Shown here piece after piece: positions 44,637-56,266 of a stretch of 64,000 bases of DNA (position 1 is its first letter; every line of letters starts with the position of its first letter). Origin of the DNA: Orientallactaga sibirica (lineage: Eukaryota > Chordata > Mammalia > Rodentia > Dipodidae); contig JAEOAD010000420.1 in the NCBI GenBank assembly GCA_036365145.1, positions 124,001 through 188,000 on the forward strand. The letters run 5' to 3'. Below the pieces are notes generated by a model that saw nothing but the letters and a program-made list of their open reading frames with translations, searched no databases and had not been told where the DNA came from. The position numbers and the translations under genes were made by a program.

Positions 44637-47600
44637 TAAACAGTTGGCTTTTAGTTATTATTGACCATTTTGAGAAGATTAATTAATGAAATAATCATTC
44701 CCAAGGAGCTGAGGCAATATAATCTGAACAAAGTAACAGTTTCCTAAGACAAAATGTCTTTTGTCTCATGTGTTACCCTACACATATCTAATGCTACAAA
44801 GCAAACTAGGACCTTGCAAAGATTAAAAATTAAAAATTAAACTAAGAAGTTTTTCTGTGAAGTTAACAGGAATCATAACTTGCTGATAAATTTTATTCAC
44901 AAAAATTGTAAAGTACAAAATAAGTCAGATAAAATATCAAGAATGTGAATATTAGCAAATAGGGTAATATCCAACACCTAAATATTTACTCCTCTAGAGC
45001 ACCCATATTCTTTGAGTTGTATTTAGAAAAGTCCAGTCCCTGAAATTATATTCCATGGAGAGACTACAAAAAAGTTTGTTATGTAAGAACTGTTTGGAAA
45101 AACACACCAAATTAACTATAAATTCAGGCAGTTAAGTAGCAATTTAGGTATGACTAGGGAGATTATGTATCCCCACTGGACAGAATTCAGCATTTCCTCT
45201 ATAAAGAGCACAGATTGTTTAGAACACAAGTCAAATTTTTATTTCATTGTGATATGACCTTTATTTAAATGTTTTAAAAATACTAAAACTTTAATGAAAA
45301 AGAAGCAAATTTAAAAAAGAAAGGTAAAGTGAGAAGTTTGATATTCTCTTTCATGACTATTAATTTGAGAACCATGATTGGATAAATAATATCAAACATT
45401 TGAAATCATGAATTTTGTGTATTAGTCTTTGCTATTTGATGATGCTTGTTTTTTTTTGTTTCTGAACTAAAACTTTAAATTAATATGGGTTAATCATCTA
45501 TAATATATTAAGTTCTAACCAGTTTGTTTCTCACAATGATGCTAACAAGCTTAATTTTACTTTAAAAGAAATTCAAAGAATGTTTATTGAGTGTGATGAA
45601 AATATATTTTGCTGGACTGATAATAGAAGAAATGCAATTGTAAATAAAGTTATTCTGTGAGGTAATAGCCTTATATTTACAGATTCTTCTTTAGTAGGAA
45701 AAGCATAAACTAATTGTTTCTTCTAATTTGCTATGTCTGTAACTAGTAAGCAATACCTGGCTTATTAGTTGATTCATATCCTGTTAGTCTTACATTATCA
45801 AAATTAAATAAGACCATAAGCTTGGAAGCACTTGAAAAACATATCTGACTACATCTCCTAAACTTTTAATACTTCTCTTGTTTACATGTTTTCATGAAGA
45901 TATTTAATTTTGGCACAAAGGAAAGACAAATACCAATTTGTAAAAAATTAAATGAAAAATGGTTGTTATGTAGAAATATTATCTCTTTTATCCAACATAT
46001 GGAAACAGTATAGAACATTATTTTTTAAATTAAATTTTATGCTTGCACATTTAAATATGATTTCTTCATAGAGCAAACAATTCTAATCATAATTTCTATT
46101 ATTAATGTAATTAAAATCACCCCAGAGTAATTTATTGAAGCTTCACCTTGCTTGGATTCTTTAAATGATGAAACATATTACATAATGTCAAATGCATAAA
46201 AAATATGAAAGTACATGAACAGTAGCAGGGAGCACTAATAATGTGAAATACTCTTACCTTTTATGACAGCCTGGGCTAAGTGATAGACATACTGGGAGGC
46301 ATTTGTAAGGAAGGTAATCTGACACAAATAAGTTTTCTCTTGGTCTCTTCATCTATTTGTCCTGGTAGTAATTATGTGGACATGACACCCACATGTACCT
46401 ACCTACTTATTTATTACTAAGGTAATAGAAAAACTGATGCAGGTAATTTTGAGTGTATTTATTCCTGGAAAACTGCATATACCAATTTCCATTCTGTGGA
46501 TGGCATTTCTTAGCCACTTCATTCATGCTGTGGATCTCTGTAGGTTCTTTGCTTAGGAAGTTAAAGAAAAATCATCAATAAAATAAAGAGAAGAGAATAT
46601 GAATACTTTGAAATGTAAAAATAAAACAAGAAAAAGGAAACATGTTTGCCAAAATAGAAAATGTAGAAAAGTGAATAAGCAGATTTGAAACAATAACCTC
46701 TACTTACAACAAGATTCTATTTTCAGAGTTTTAAGAAAATTACCTTAATGCAAAGCATGGTTAGAGCACAAAGTATATAGAATGAAATCAACTTAGGACC
46801 TGGAAGTTGATATTTTATAGAATTTCATATCTTGATATGGACTGAGTGAGAATGACTGTTAGGAAAGAAGACACTATTTGAGACGTTTTGTTTTAATGTG
46901 GTAGAGCAGAAAAAAAAAATTAGGTAAGTTTAGTCAGATTTTTTAATTAGAATTACTTTTTTTCTGATTGTGAGATGTGAGAATAAAACTCATTTCTATT
47001 GAGTACATTTTTGTTTGTTTGTTTCTTTGTTTTCAGATGCTCAAACCCATGTTCAGAAGAAGGAAAAATGTTTGACTAAGGATTTGCTTCTATCCTAGAG
47101 AAAATGAAGGAGAAAAGGATTAGAAGTGATTAGAAACAATTGACTAATGTTGAAACTTTGATTATACATGATTAAAGAGATAAAAATGAATGTATTTGGT
47201 TAATAGACTTTGAAGTTGTAGTAAGTGAATTGTATCTATTGATATCATACATAAATAATAATCAGAGATTTATTTTTATAAGGGAGACAGTGATTAAAAA
47301 TAGCCTATAAATTAATGCCAGACCTCAGTGGTTTAAACAGGGAGGTAAACATCCCATATAAATGGAAAGGGAATGCAGAATTATATTCAATCAATGACAG
47401 ATAACTCAAAACTGTATTGCCTAGTTTAATATGAGTTGGGAGATTATAATTTTATGTGGAAATGAAAGGTATATAAAGTTCTTAAGACTTTGAAGATAAA
47501 TTTGATATTTAAGGACAAATAATATTTGGAAAGTTTAAACTCTATACTAAATAGGGAAGTTGAACAAATCCTAGGGACAGGAAAGGAGGGATGGAGTGGC

Positions 47601-47769
47601 TAGAGAAGGAATACTTCAGAGTAGCTGCCTGACAAAGTCACATATGTTAACCTTCTAGTATTACAAGTTGATTATGAATATCTAGGGCTCAATGGAAATC
47701 ACTAATGCAATTAGACTACACAGATAAAATGTCAATTAATTTTTAAAATGGTTTTTACTTTTATAAAGA
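44637..47769. other. Gene-free AT-rich interval upstream of OR gene 2
   Basis: About 3.1 kb almost free of recognisable young repeats, in contrast to the rest of the window, and without any open frame of note. It may hold the OR gene 2 promoter and 5' exon, but no site can be assigned by eye. Confidence 0.5.
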
Positions 47770-47783
47770 CAATTTTTTTTCAG
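47770..47783 (+). promoter_or_regulatory. Candidate 3' splice acceptor for OR gene 2
   Basis: T-rich tract ending in CAG ('caattttttttcag'), 122 bp before the start codon. Confidence 0.4.
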
Positions 47784-47846
47784 ATGAAATTTTGTTCCTG
47801 GTTTCTCATCCAATCTAGTGGAAACACAAACTGTAAGGTTCAGTAA
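47784..47846 (+). other. Upstream small ORF before OR gene 2
   Basis: An ATG immediately after the candidate acceptor opens a 20-codon frame ending in TAA, 59 bp before the OR start codon. If included in the mRNA it could reduce initiation at the OR. Its translation is not shown. Confidence 0.3.
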
Positions 47847-47905
47847 GAAACTAAGAATTTCTAAAGACCAACCTCACACCGTAATTCATTTTTTAAAGGA
47901 GGACC

Positions 47906-48886
47906 ATGCAGTCAAAAACTGTAAAGCTACAGAAAGAAAACAACTTGAGAATTACAGAAACAAACCTCTCTAAACCAGTGGAATTTGTTCTTTTGGGATT
48001 TTCTGATATTCCCCAATTGCACTTGTTTCTCTTTGGAACATTCTTAGTCATCTATGTGATTATCCTGTTGGGGAATGGTATCATTATTCTATTAACAAGA
48101 CTAGAGCCTACTCTCCAGACCCCCATGTACTTCTTTATCAGCAACTTTTCTTTCTTAGAAATATGTTATGTGTCTGTTACTATTCCTAGAATGCTCATGG
48201 ATCTTTGGACTCTGCAAGGAAACATTTCTTATTTGGCCTGTGCTACACAAATGTGCTTCTTCCTTGTGCTAGGGGCCACAGAGTGCTTCCTCCTAGCTGT
48301 GATGGCCTATGACCGCTATGTTGCCATTTGTAACCCTCTGCATTATGCTCTTGTCATGAGTAACAAGGTGTGCATCCAGCTGGTGGTTGGCTCTTGGGTT
48401 GGTGGAATTCCAGTTCAGATAGGGCAGACGTTCCAGATTTTCTCTCTGCCCTTTTGTGAATCTTATCAAATAAATCATTTCTTCTGTGACATTCCCCCCA
48501 TGCTCAAGCTGGCCTGTGGAGACATCTTTGTGAATGAGATGGTTGTCTATATATTTGCTGTGTTGTTTGTCACTGTTCCTTTCATGTTGATCCTTGGATC
48601 CTACAGCCGAATTATCTCAACCATCCTCAAATTACCATCAAACACAGGAAGGAGCAAAGCCTTTTCCACCTGTTCCTCTCACCTTGTAGTTGTCTTTTTG
48701 TTCTATGGATCAGCCTCTATCTCCTATTTAAACACCAAATCCAATCAGTATGAAGGAACAGACAAACTCCTCTCTCTTTTCTATACCATTTTAACCCCAA
48801 TGTTCAATCCTATGATATATAGCCTCAGGAACAAGGATGTCACTCAGGCATTGAGAAAATTCTTTCCCAGATTATTAGCATTCTGA
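47906..48886 (+). CDS. Olfactory receptor, class II, family 10 type (intact)
   Basis: A complete single-exon odorant receptor of 326 residues, a G-protein-coupled receptor of olfactory neurons. The N-terminus is about ten residues longer than usual for the family. No in-frame Met lies between residue 1 and TM1, so the start is accepted; position -3 is A. Sequon N20-L-S. Marks: GN (56-57), LQTPMYFFISN (70-80), MAYDRYVAIC (133-142), ICNPLHYALVM, KAFSTCSSHL (251-260) and NPMIYSLRN (301-309), all canonical. No stops or frameshifts. It is very similar to OR gene 1 in TM2-TM3 (NFSFLEICYVSVT) and in TM5 and the third intracellular loop (VPFMLILGSY...IISTILKLPS), so the two are recent tandem paralogues. 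AATAAA at 48967-48972 lies 81 bp past the stop. Most like OR10AG; subfamily is inference. Confidence 0.96.
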   Translation: MQSKTVKLQKENNLRITETNLSKPVEFVLLGFSDIPQLHLFLFGTFLVIYVIILLGNGIIILLTRLEPTLQTPMYFFISNFSFLEICYVSVTIPRMLMDLWTLQGNISYLACATQMCFFLVLGATECFLLAVMAYDRYVAICNPLHYALVMSNKVCIQLVVGSWVGGIPVQIGQTFQIFSLPFCESYQINHFFCDIPPMLKLACGDIFVNEMVVYIFAVLFVTVPFMLILGSYSRIISTILKLPSNTGRSKAFSTCSSHLVVVFLFYGSASISYLNTKSNQYEGTDKLLSLFYTILTPMFNPMIYSLRNKDVTQALRKFFPRLLAF

Positions 48887-48966
48887 TACAATTGAAGTCA
48901 CAGCAATTATTGTACATGTACACATATATGTATAATATATTTAAATAGAACATAATTAAACCTTGT

Positions 48967-48972
48967 AATAAA
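48967..48972 (+). promoter_or_regulatory. Candidate polyadenylation signal of OR gene 2
   Basis: AATAAA 81 bp after the stop codon, well placed for a short 3' UTR. Confidence 0.5.
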
Positions 48973-49069
48973 TATGTAGATGAGCTCATGATGCAATTTC
49001 ATTTTCATGGACACAGTGTTCTCAAAGATAGATGTGACAGTTGTGCAAATTCATTCAGAGTGCTCTTTT

Positions 49070-49240
49070 GTTTTGTTTTGTTTTGTTTTGTTTTGTTTTG
49101 TTTTGTTTTGCAAGGTAGGGTCTCACTCTGGTCCAGGCTGAATTAACTATGTAGTCTCAGGGTGGCCTCGAACTCTTGGCGATCCTCCTACCTCTGCCTC
49201 CCGAGTGCTGGGATTAAAGGCGTGCGCCACCACGCCCAGC
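49070..49240 (-). mobile_element. B1 SINE inserted into a SINE target duplication
   Basis: Full-length, little-diverged B1 with an 8-unit (TTTTG) tail. Its own duplication is GAGTGCTCTTTT (49058-49069) / GAGTGTTCTTTT (49241-49252). It sits within the left target duplication of the SINE at 49253. Confidence 0.9.
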
Positions 49241-49246
49241 GAGTGT

Positions 49247-49252
<6 letters not shown>

Positions 49253-49280
<28 letters not shown>

Positions 49281-49550
49281 TTTTATTTATTTTGGTGAGA
49301 GACACAGAGAGAAACAGATAGAGAGGAGAGAGGAAGACAGATAGAGCTGGGCACGCCAGCAGCCTCTCAGCTGCTGTGAATGAAATCCAGATGTGTGCGC
49401 CGCCTTGTGGTCAAGTGAGGCATTGCGCCCTTGCGTCACTTTGCATCTGGCTAAACGTGGGACCTGGAGATTGGAACCGCTGGTGATTGGAACCGGTGTT
49501 CTTAGGCTTAGCAGGCAGGTGCCTTAAACCCTAAGTCATCTCTCCAGCCA
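49253..49550 (-). mobile_element. tRNA-derived SINE, long-body
   Basis: Full-length reverse copy with a long T tract. The right flank TCATTCAGAGTGTTCTT (49551-49567) is matched on the left by TCATTCAGAGTG (49051-49062), now split off by the B1. A 16-bp tandem copy of 'attggaaccg(ct)ggtg' text near 49471-49498 distinguishes this copy. Confidence 0.9.
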
Positions 49551-49567
49551 TCATTCAGAGTGTTCTT

Positions 49568-51250
49568 GCAGGATGTGCACAAAAATGCCTGTATTGTTTC
49601 AGAAGTCTGCTCTCCTATGGGTTTCTACACAAACCACAGAATAATGTAGAACAAGCCCCATTTATTCTTCATCAGGTATCTAATCAATTAACATTCTGCA
49701 CAAAATCATAGAGGGGACATCAGACAGAAGAACGTATTATAGTAGAAATGATCTTTTTCTCTAGCAACTTATTGCTGCTTCATTGGCTATTCAAGACATG
49801 TATTAAAATACTGCTTCCCTTCCATGACTGACACTTCATATAACCTTTGCAAACTTATTATCTCTAGTAGTCAGGAGGAATACAGATACTTTTTATCATC
49901 TTGAGAAAGTATAATAGTTGTAGATTTTAAGATGTGAATTTCATCTAGTAGACTTATTTATGTTTACAAAGTTATTAACATTATTCTTTGTTGTTTCTTT
50001 AATAATACATAAGGGTTATGGTGTATATTTTATTTCTGTTATTTCTAATTTACTAGCTGATTCTGTTGAAGTTTGCAAAAATATTTTCTGTTCCCAAGAG
50101 GATTGGTAGATCTGTTCCATGTAGTAAGAATGCCTAATTGGATCTATCACATGCTAAATCTGAACAGTTTCCCCACATTTTTATTCAGGCCAGTTTAATT
50201 TTCTTTGTTGTTTCTTTAATAGTTTTAAAAATCTAAAATTTTCTTTATACCTTTGATAACCTTACAGAAATTTTAATTTGACAGATTCTTTCGATTTATT
50301 TATTCATATGTTTGCTTATTTACAAACAGCTAGGACCTCACATTAAAAATCAGACAGAACTTCAGCCAGGCTGTCCTCAAACTTTGAAGCAATCCTGTTA
50401 CCTGAGCTTCTGAAGTTCTATGATTAGAGGCGTTTCCCATCATGTCCATTTGTTCTATCTTCTCATGATTCTTTCAAGCCATCTAAAAATCAGAACAATT
50501 CAGGTGTGTTCAATGAAGAAAAATAAATAAATAAATAATATTGGAATTTTTTACTTCTATGTGATTGTATGTCATTTTAAGAAGAAATCACTAGAGGCTA
50601 CCAATGCTAATGAGCTGAAGTTTATTGAAAAAAAAAAAAAAAAAACAGTGATCTCAGTACTTCATCTTAAAAGAGCAAAATTCTTCCTCAGTATCACTTT
50701 TGGTGAAAATGAATTCTGCATGATAGGCTCTAGGCCAGAAAGAAACAAGGGAAAGGAAAGGAGGGAAGGAAAGAGGGAGAGAGAGAGAGAGAAATAGAGA
50801 CACAAAGAGAAAAATAGTAGTTCCCTGTTTCATAAAGGAAAAGAGAGGAAAAACTTATAAGCACAGATTTCTCTGAGATTATGGAATATGTATTCTTGAT
50901 TTATACATTAAACCCATATATAATAATCATGCATCTTAGTGGTATCTTATGGACCATTTTTAGCAAATGCTTATTTAATCATTATTCAGATTTACTTATT
51001 TTTATATTAGTATAAATGATACTATAAAGCATGAGGTCCTGATCTAGATATTATACAACTTTTATGGTTCACATAATTGAATTACATTATTAATTCTGCC
51101 CATGAGTGTGTTGAAATTTCTTCCATGAAAGTAAATATGCATTACCATTTTTGTCTCTAAGCCACTGCAGTAATTACTAACTCCCTTAGTTGGTACCACT
51201 TAGCGAGATAGAAATTTTAAGAGACCTAAAGTAATATCAAATTTATCTCC
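49568..51250. other. Gene-free AT-rich DNA
   Basis: Nothing coding. Simple-sequence patches: (AAAT)n at about 50520-50538, an A tract at about 50627-50645 and a purine-rich GGAA/GAGA run at about 50743-50795. A possible old B1 in reverse is seen near 50340-50450. Confidence 0.45.
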
Positions 51251-51369
51251 TAAATTGCCTGATAGTTAACAAATAACCCTATGAATGGCCAATGGTGGCT
51301 GTACCCCAGCAGCAGGCATTTGAATAGAAGCAAGAACCCCTTGTTTTCCCACTAACACAAGCTAGCCAA

Positions 51370-53033
51370 CACTACTCTAAAGAAGAACACAAAAGTTCTC
51401 CATCAACCACAGAGGCACCTGCGAGGAAATAATCCTGAAAAAATTGAGAGTAATCGCAGCTGCCCATCTGCCATTCCCTGGCACACCAACAAAAAATATC
51501 AGTACTATGAAGAGGGGCCCCAGCCATCTCCCAGGAGGCCCAGCTGTCTCTGGACAAGGAGGGTCTTGAATCACTCCACCACAGTTTCCACATCAGTGGA
51601 ACTTTGTGTGGACTTTGAGGAAGCAGCTCAGGGATCTGGAGATGATGGCACTGTGTGTGGGGGGGTGGGCAGGCAAGGGTAAGTTAGGTACAAGGGTCCT
51701 GAATGTTTCTGAGTTTGGAAAACCTGAACTGGTGTCTTCCAGCAGGAGAAGGTAGTGGCTCTCCCCTGCCAGGGAAAACTGCCATCTCTAGCCAACAACT
51801 TCATGGTAGCCTTTGCATAGTCCTGGATCTCCATGCAAACCATGGTCCATCTTCAAAAGCTCTTCCAGCCTATAAGGTTCATTATGTCCTGCTTCATTCT
51901 GCATCTCAGCAGCAGCTCCTGGAACCATGTGCATTTTACAACTACTTCATGCATTTTTCATGCTTCCAAAACTAGTATCAGATGTATAGGACACAGCCAT
52001 ATTCTTAATTCAGAAACAACAGATCAGGGTCCTTCTCTAATCAACTCTTTTCCAAGAGATTGGATTTCTATCATAGTCTTTCCTCAGGCATACTCTCCAT
52101 TGTTTTAATGTAAAACAGCTGTGCCATCTTCCTTAAGATTGCTAATGTGTTTGACAATAGCAGCTTCAGTAACCTTAAACCAGTCTCAGTTTTAACTGTA
52201 ATTAACTTGTAATTTTAACTTGCTTTAGAAAGCTCACAAGCCAATCTCACTGAATTTAGCATTCTCAAACTCTCATCAGAACAGTCCATAAAACTTGGTT
52301 TACTGCCCCAGTAGGCATCTTCAGTTGCAAGCACCAAGCCCATGCCAGTTGCTCAAAAACAACACTTCTAAAAGACTAAAATCCACATGGTCTGATTCAT
52401 CTCACCCCACATTATGGTAACAATTTCAGTAGTAGACAGCTTCAGGTTCACTGAGATGAACTATCAAACTGTAATGGGTCTAGGGTCACTCAGAGATTCA
52501 CCAGTCCAACACAAATATGTCATTAATATATAGAAGTATGTATTTCTGGCCAGGACTACACTTCAAGCTAGGAATTCTAGAATGCAGCCCCCAGTTACAT
52601 CTGGTCAGGGTTTATAAGGACAAATACCAAAGGTATCATTTTTAAGTTACCATATCCTGCATACCACAGGTAACATTTTTTATAACATTTCCTTATCCAT
52701 CATACAGACCAGTCACAGTTATGGAGGAAATGATATTTATTAAAGCTTACAGATACAGGGGAAGTTCCACAGTGGCAGAATAACTTGGCCTGCTCCTACA
52801 GGATCAGGCAGAGAGAGAGAGATGCCACAAGCCAAGCCAAAAGCCACGCAGCACACTTCATGAACTCCAGGTAGAATTAGGTACTTTGAATATAATTAGA
52901 TTGGAATTTCAAACCCACCACCATTTTGTAAGATCTGCCCAGTGACACCTCCTCCAGCCAGGTGGCTGCAGATCCAAATTACAAACTAATAAAACACTGA
53001 ATATATGAGGGGCCATCTATTCAAACTACCACA
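51370..53033 (-). mobile_element. MaLR-type internal sequence plus LTR, with nested insertion
   Basis: 52428-53033 is the LTR family of 34244 in reverse, split by a foreign 235-bp block at 52470-52704. It ends 'ctattcaaactaccaca'. To the left, the reverse complement begins 'gttaccataatgtggggtga' next to the LTR end, a placement that fits the primer-binding-site side of a MaLR internal region. The rest to about 51370 is non-coding. The left border is uncertain. Confidence 0.5.
52470..52704. mobile_element. Nested insertion in the LTR at 52428
   Basis: Compared with the uninterrupted copy at 38199, the LTR text breaks after 'gatgaacta' and resumes at 'agaccagtcacagttatgg'. The insert starts TGTAATGGGTC and has 'taaggacaaatacc' text. 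Short flanks CAAAC/CAGAC hint at a 5-bp duplication. Family not recognised. Confidence 0.55.
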
Positions 53034-53215
53034 ATATCCCAGTCAGAATGGCTATTATCAAGAACACTGACTACATATGCTGTTGAGACTGTGGACAAGA
53101 AGAAACTCTTATTCATTGCAGGTGGGAGTGCAAAATTTTAGAGCCATTGTGAAAATCATTAATGAGGTTTCTGAAATATTATTGCCATATGATCCATTAT
53201 TCCAAACCATCTTGG
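53034..53215 (+). mobile_element. L1 3' region fragment
   Basis: 'cccagtcagaatggctatta', 'attgcaggtgggagtgcaaa' and 'attgccatatgatccattat' follow the L1 post-ORF2 sequence in sense. Confidence 0.7.
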
Positions 53216-53233
53216 GTTTTCAAAAACACTTTT

Positions 53234-53462
53234 TTTTCTTGAGAGCGAGATAGAGGGAGAGACAGATAGAGAATGGGCACTCCAACTGCCTCTCAGCTGC
53301 TGTGAACAAATTCCAGATGCATCAGCCACCTTGTGGGCAAGTGCAGCATTGCGCCCTTGCATACTTTACATATGGCTAAACATGGGAACTGGAGAATCTA
53401 AGAAGCATTCTTGGGCTTTGGCAGGCAGGCACCTTAACTGTTAAGCCATCTCTCCAGCCCCC
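53234..53462 (-). mobile_element. tRNA-derived SINE with 13-bp TSD
   Basis: CAAAAACACTTTT (53221-53233) and CAAAAGCACTTTT (53463-53475) flank a full-length reverse copy of the long-body variant. Confidence 0.9.
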
Positions 53463-53743
53463 CAAAAGCACTTTTGAAATTAAATAAAATATCATATATG
53501 TGCACACCAGAATTGCTATAATAATAAAAATTACTATTTGTGTCCAATGTGTAAAGTGTGTCACAAAACAAGAAGGATTTGTATAAATTGAATCAAGACA
53601 ATAAATAACTTGGATAATGAATTTAGTAGACAATGTTATACATAAATAATTGTCACTATGAATAAATTTTAAAGAAAAAAACACATGTGGGATGAGAGAT
53701 ATACTCATGAAAAATATGACTAAACCTTTTGGTTTGATTTAAA

Positions 53744-53745
<2 letters not shown>

Positions 53746-53792
<47 letters not shown>
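53746..53792 (+). repeat. (TG)n microsatellite
   Basis: An uninterrupted run of about 23 TG units leading into a B4-class SINE. Confidence 0.95.
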
Positions 53793-53795
<3 letters not shown>

Positions 53796-53799
53796 GGAG

Positions 53800-54102
53800 T
53801 GCACATGTCATAGTGCAAGCATAAAATTCAGAAGATATCTTTGGGCGTTGGTCCCCATATTTGGTGGAGACCATTGTTTGAGACAAGGTTGCTTATTGTT
53901 CTCCACTGTGCATGCCAATATAGCTGATCCAGGAACTTCAGAGCTCCTCCTCTCTCCACCTCTTGTCTTAGAGTTGATGGGCTGGAAATACAGACTTGTG
54001 CTACTGCATCCAGCTTTTACAGGGGTTCTGAGAGGGATCCTGAATCAGATGTTTATGTTTACATGGTAAGTACTTTACGCACTGAGCAATCTTCCCAGTA
54101 CC
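53800..54102 (-). mobile_element. B4-class rodent SINE
   Basis: 'atctttgggcgttggtcccc', 'ttgtttgagacaaggttgct', 'catgccaatatagctgatcc', 'ctactgcatccagcttttac' and 'tactttacgcactgagcaat' give the order of this rodent element in reverse, with the adjoining (TG)n typical of it. Confidence 0.65.
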
Positions 54103-54285
54103 TGACTAAACTTGTGAAAATTATGAATACAATACATAAAATTAAAATCATATTGTGTGAGATGAGCAACAATTCTGATAGTGTATGGGAATACATAGGA
54201 AATTTTAAGGTACAGAAAAACTTTCTTCATATAGAGAAATCTCTTTCTATAAAGAAATAATTCTCATGGCAACACTATATATATG

Positions 54286-54335
<50 letters not shown>

Positions 54336-55045
54336 ATGTTTATATACACATTTATATATAATACATTAATGCATATAAGTAAATACTAATGTAAAGTGTA
54401 AAATCCTGTGGTAAGTAAAATAAGACAGAAATAGCCAGAGAACATGAAAATGACAGAACAAAAATTTGATTGTTTTAGTTTCTCACATGAAACTAATTAG
54501 AAATATAAATCTTCCAAAATTAAGTTGATCCACAAGAGAAAATGTTCCCAAGGGTGTTTTTGTTAGAGAGACTGTCCTTATTTAAGAGCAATGGGTGTTT
54601 TGTGCAAACTTAATTATTGTATTACAATGTATGCCTGAGACAAACAAGAGGTTCAAAATATCACAGCACATAATCTTCATTTCCATAGACTATTTCATGC
54701 TGATCTATGAAGGTAAGCTCTAAGTGTACAGTTACATTTTTTTATTTAAGAATATCTCTAATGTGTGTGAACATATATGTGCATATAAACATAGACCAAA
54801 TCCTATGTAAAACAAATGTATTTTTACACATATGGCTGGTAATGTGTTATAAAAGTAGTTATACCTAAACTTTAGCTTTAAAGTATATGGTAGTAATAAA
54901 TCTTATTTTTTAAGATTTTAAAAGAGGAATTGCTCTGATGTTGAAAGTCAAGATTGAATCAAAAATCAGACAGGCATGCAATTCTGCAATATTTATCTGA
55001 AAATGAGTTACCTACTATGACACATGTCTGCCTAGTCTTGATACT
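54103..55045. other. Intergenic with (GT)n
   Basis: Gene-free AT-rich DNA. A (GT)n run of about 19 units lies at 54289-54326. Confidence 0.5.
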
Positions 55046-55058
55046 AAATATAATTAGA

Positions 55059-55252
55059 GGACTAGGGCAATGGCTTAGGAGTTTTAGGTGCTTGCCTGTA
55101 AAGCCTAAAGACCTTGGTTCAATTCCCCAGGACCCATGTAAGCCAGATGCACAAGGCAGTGCATTCATCTGGAGTTCATTTGAGCATCTGGAATCCCTGG
55201 TACATTCTCTCTCTCTCTCTCTCTCTCTAATAAATAAATATAAAATATTAAA
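55059..55252 (+). mobile_element. tRNA-derived SINE with 13-bp TSD
   Basis: AAATATAATTAGA flanks it exactly at 55046-55058 and 55253-55265. (CT)n and ATAAATAAATA tail. Confidence 0.9.
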
Positions 55253-55502
55253 AAATATAATTAGATATCAGTCAAATAAGAGTAATGGTATCAATGATGA
55301 AATAATTTCAAGGTAATAATTAAAACAGACACAAGTAGGACTATGGAAATACAAGAGTATATTTGTCTGATTACATTTATTTATCTGTATATGAACCGTG
55401 TCTTAACTGTCAACAATTTGCATAGTTTTACTATACTGGAGAAGATAGAAAGTGTAACTAGTTTGTGATGTGGGAGAATAAGTATTAAGAAAGTGTAATG
55501 AG

Positions 55503-55730
55503 GGCTGGAGAGATGGCTTAGTGGTTAAGGCGTCTGCCTGAGAAGCCTAAGGACCCTGGTTCGATTCTCCAGGTCCCACGTAAACCAGATGCACAAGGGG
55601 ATGCATGCATCTGGAGTTCGTTTGCAGTGGCTAGAGGCCCTGGCATGCCCATTTTCCCTCTTCCTTTCTCTCCCTCTTTCTCTCTCTAATAAATAAATAA
55701 GTAAATAAAAATAAAATCTTTTTTTAAAAA
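55503..55730 (+). mobile_element. Young tRNA-derived SINE with perfect 16-bp TSD
   Basis: AAGAAAGTGTAATGAG is duplicated without mismatch at 55487-55502 and 55731-55746. The 228-bp body is close to what appears to be the family consensus ('ggctggagagatggcttagt', 'gtttgcagtggctagaggcc'). Confidence 0.93.
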
Positions 55731-55845
55731 AAGAAAGTGTAATGAGAATTTTCAAGTAATGATGATTTCTTCATATTGGGCAATATTAAAATAAAGATAA
55801 GAATAGATGTTTATGTTTATTTTGCCTTTAAAAAATACCATTCAG

Positions 55846-55976
55846 GCTGAGCATTGGCACACATCTTTAATACCAGCACTTGGAGTATCACTATAGTTTA
55901 AGGCCACCCTGAGACTACATAGTATATTCCAAGTAGCCTGGGCTAGAGTGAGACCCTACCTCAAAAAAAAAAAAAA
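55846..55976 (+). mobile_element. B1 SINE with 11-bp TSD
   Basis: ATACCATTCAG flanks it at 55835-55845 and 55977-55987. Body 'gctgagcattggcacacatc', tail of 15 A. It is about 25 bp shorter than full B1 around 'gcacttggagtatcactata'. Confidence 0.88.
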
Positions 55977-55987
55977 ATACCATTCAG

Positions 55988-56154
55988 GGAGCTGGAAAGA
56001 TGGATAGTGATTAAGGTGCTTGCCTGGGAAGCCCAATGTCCCAGGTTTGATTCCCAAGTATCCATATAAGACACATGCACGAGGTGACTCATGAGTCTGG
56101 AATTCATTTGCAGTGGCTGGAGACCCTGGCATGCCCATTCTCTCTCACTATTTG

Positions 56155-56155
<1 letters not shown>
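55988..56155 (+). mobile_element. tRNA-derived SINE
   Basis: 'gagctggaaagatggatagt', 'cccaggtttgattcccaagt', 'tttgcagtggctggagaccc'. It starts directly at the right duplication of the preceding B1, and its tail has become the compound microsatellite that follows. Confidence 0.88.
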
Positions 56156-56242
<87 letters not shown>

Positions 56243-56266
56243 TAGATAGATAGATAGACAGACATA

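Noticed and set aside
51372..52108. Several overlapping 65-90-codon frames on both strands
   Set aside because: More GC-balanced than surroundings but inconsistent between strands, with no family match. The position next to an LTR fits a non-coding MaLR internal region better than a gene.
52423..53038. ATTTC/ATATC as a target duplication of the LTR at 52428
   Set aside because: Only 4/5, and the left flank looks like internal sequence of the same element, so the match may be chance.
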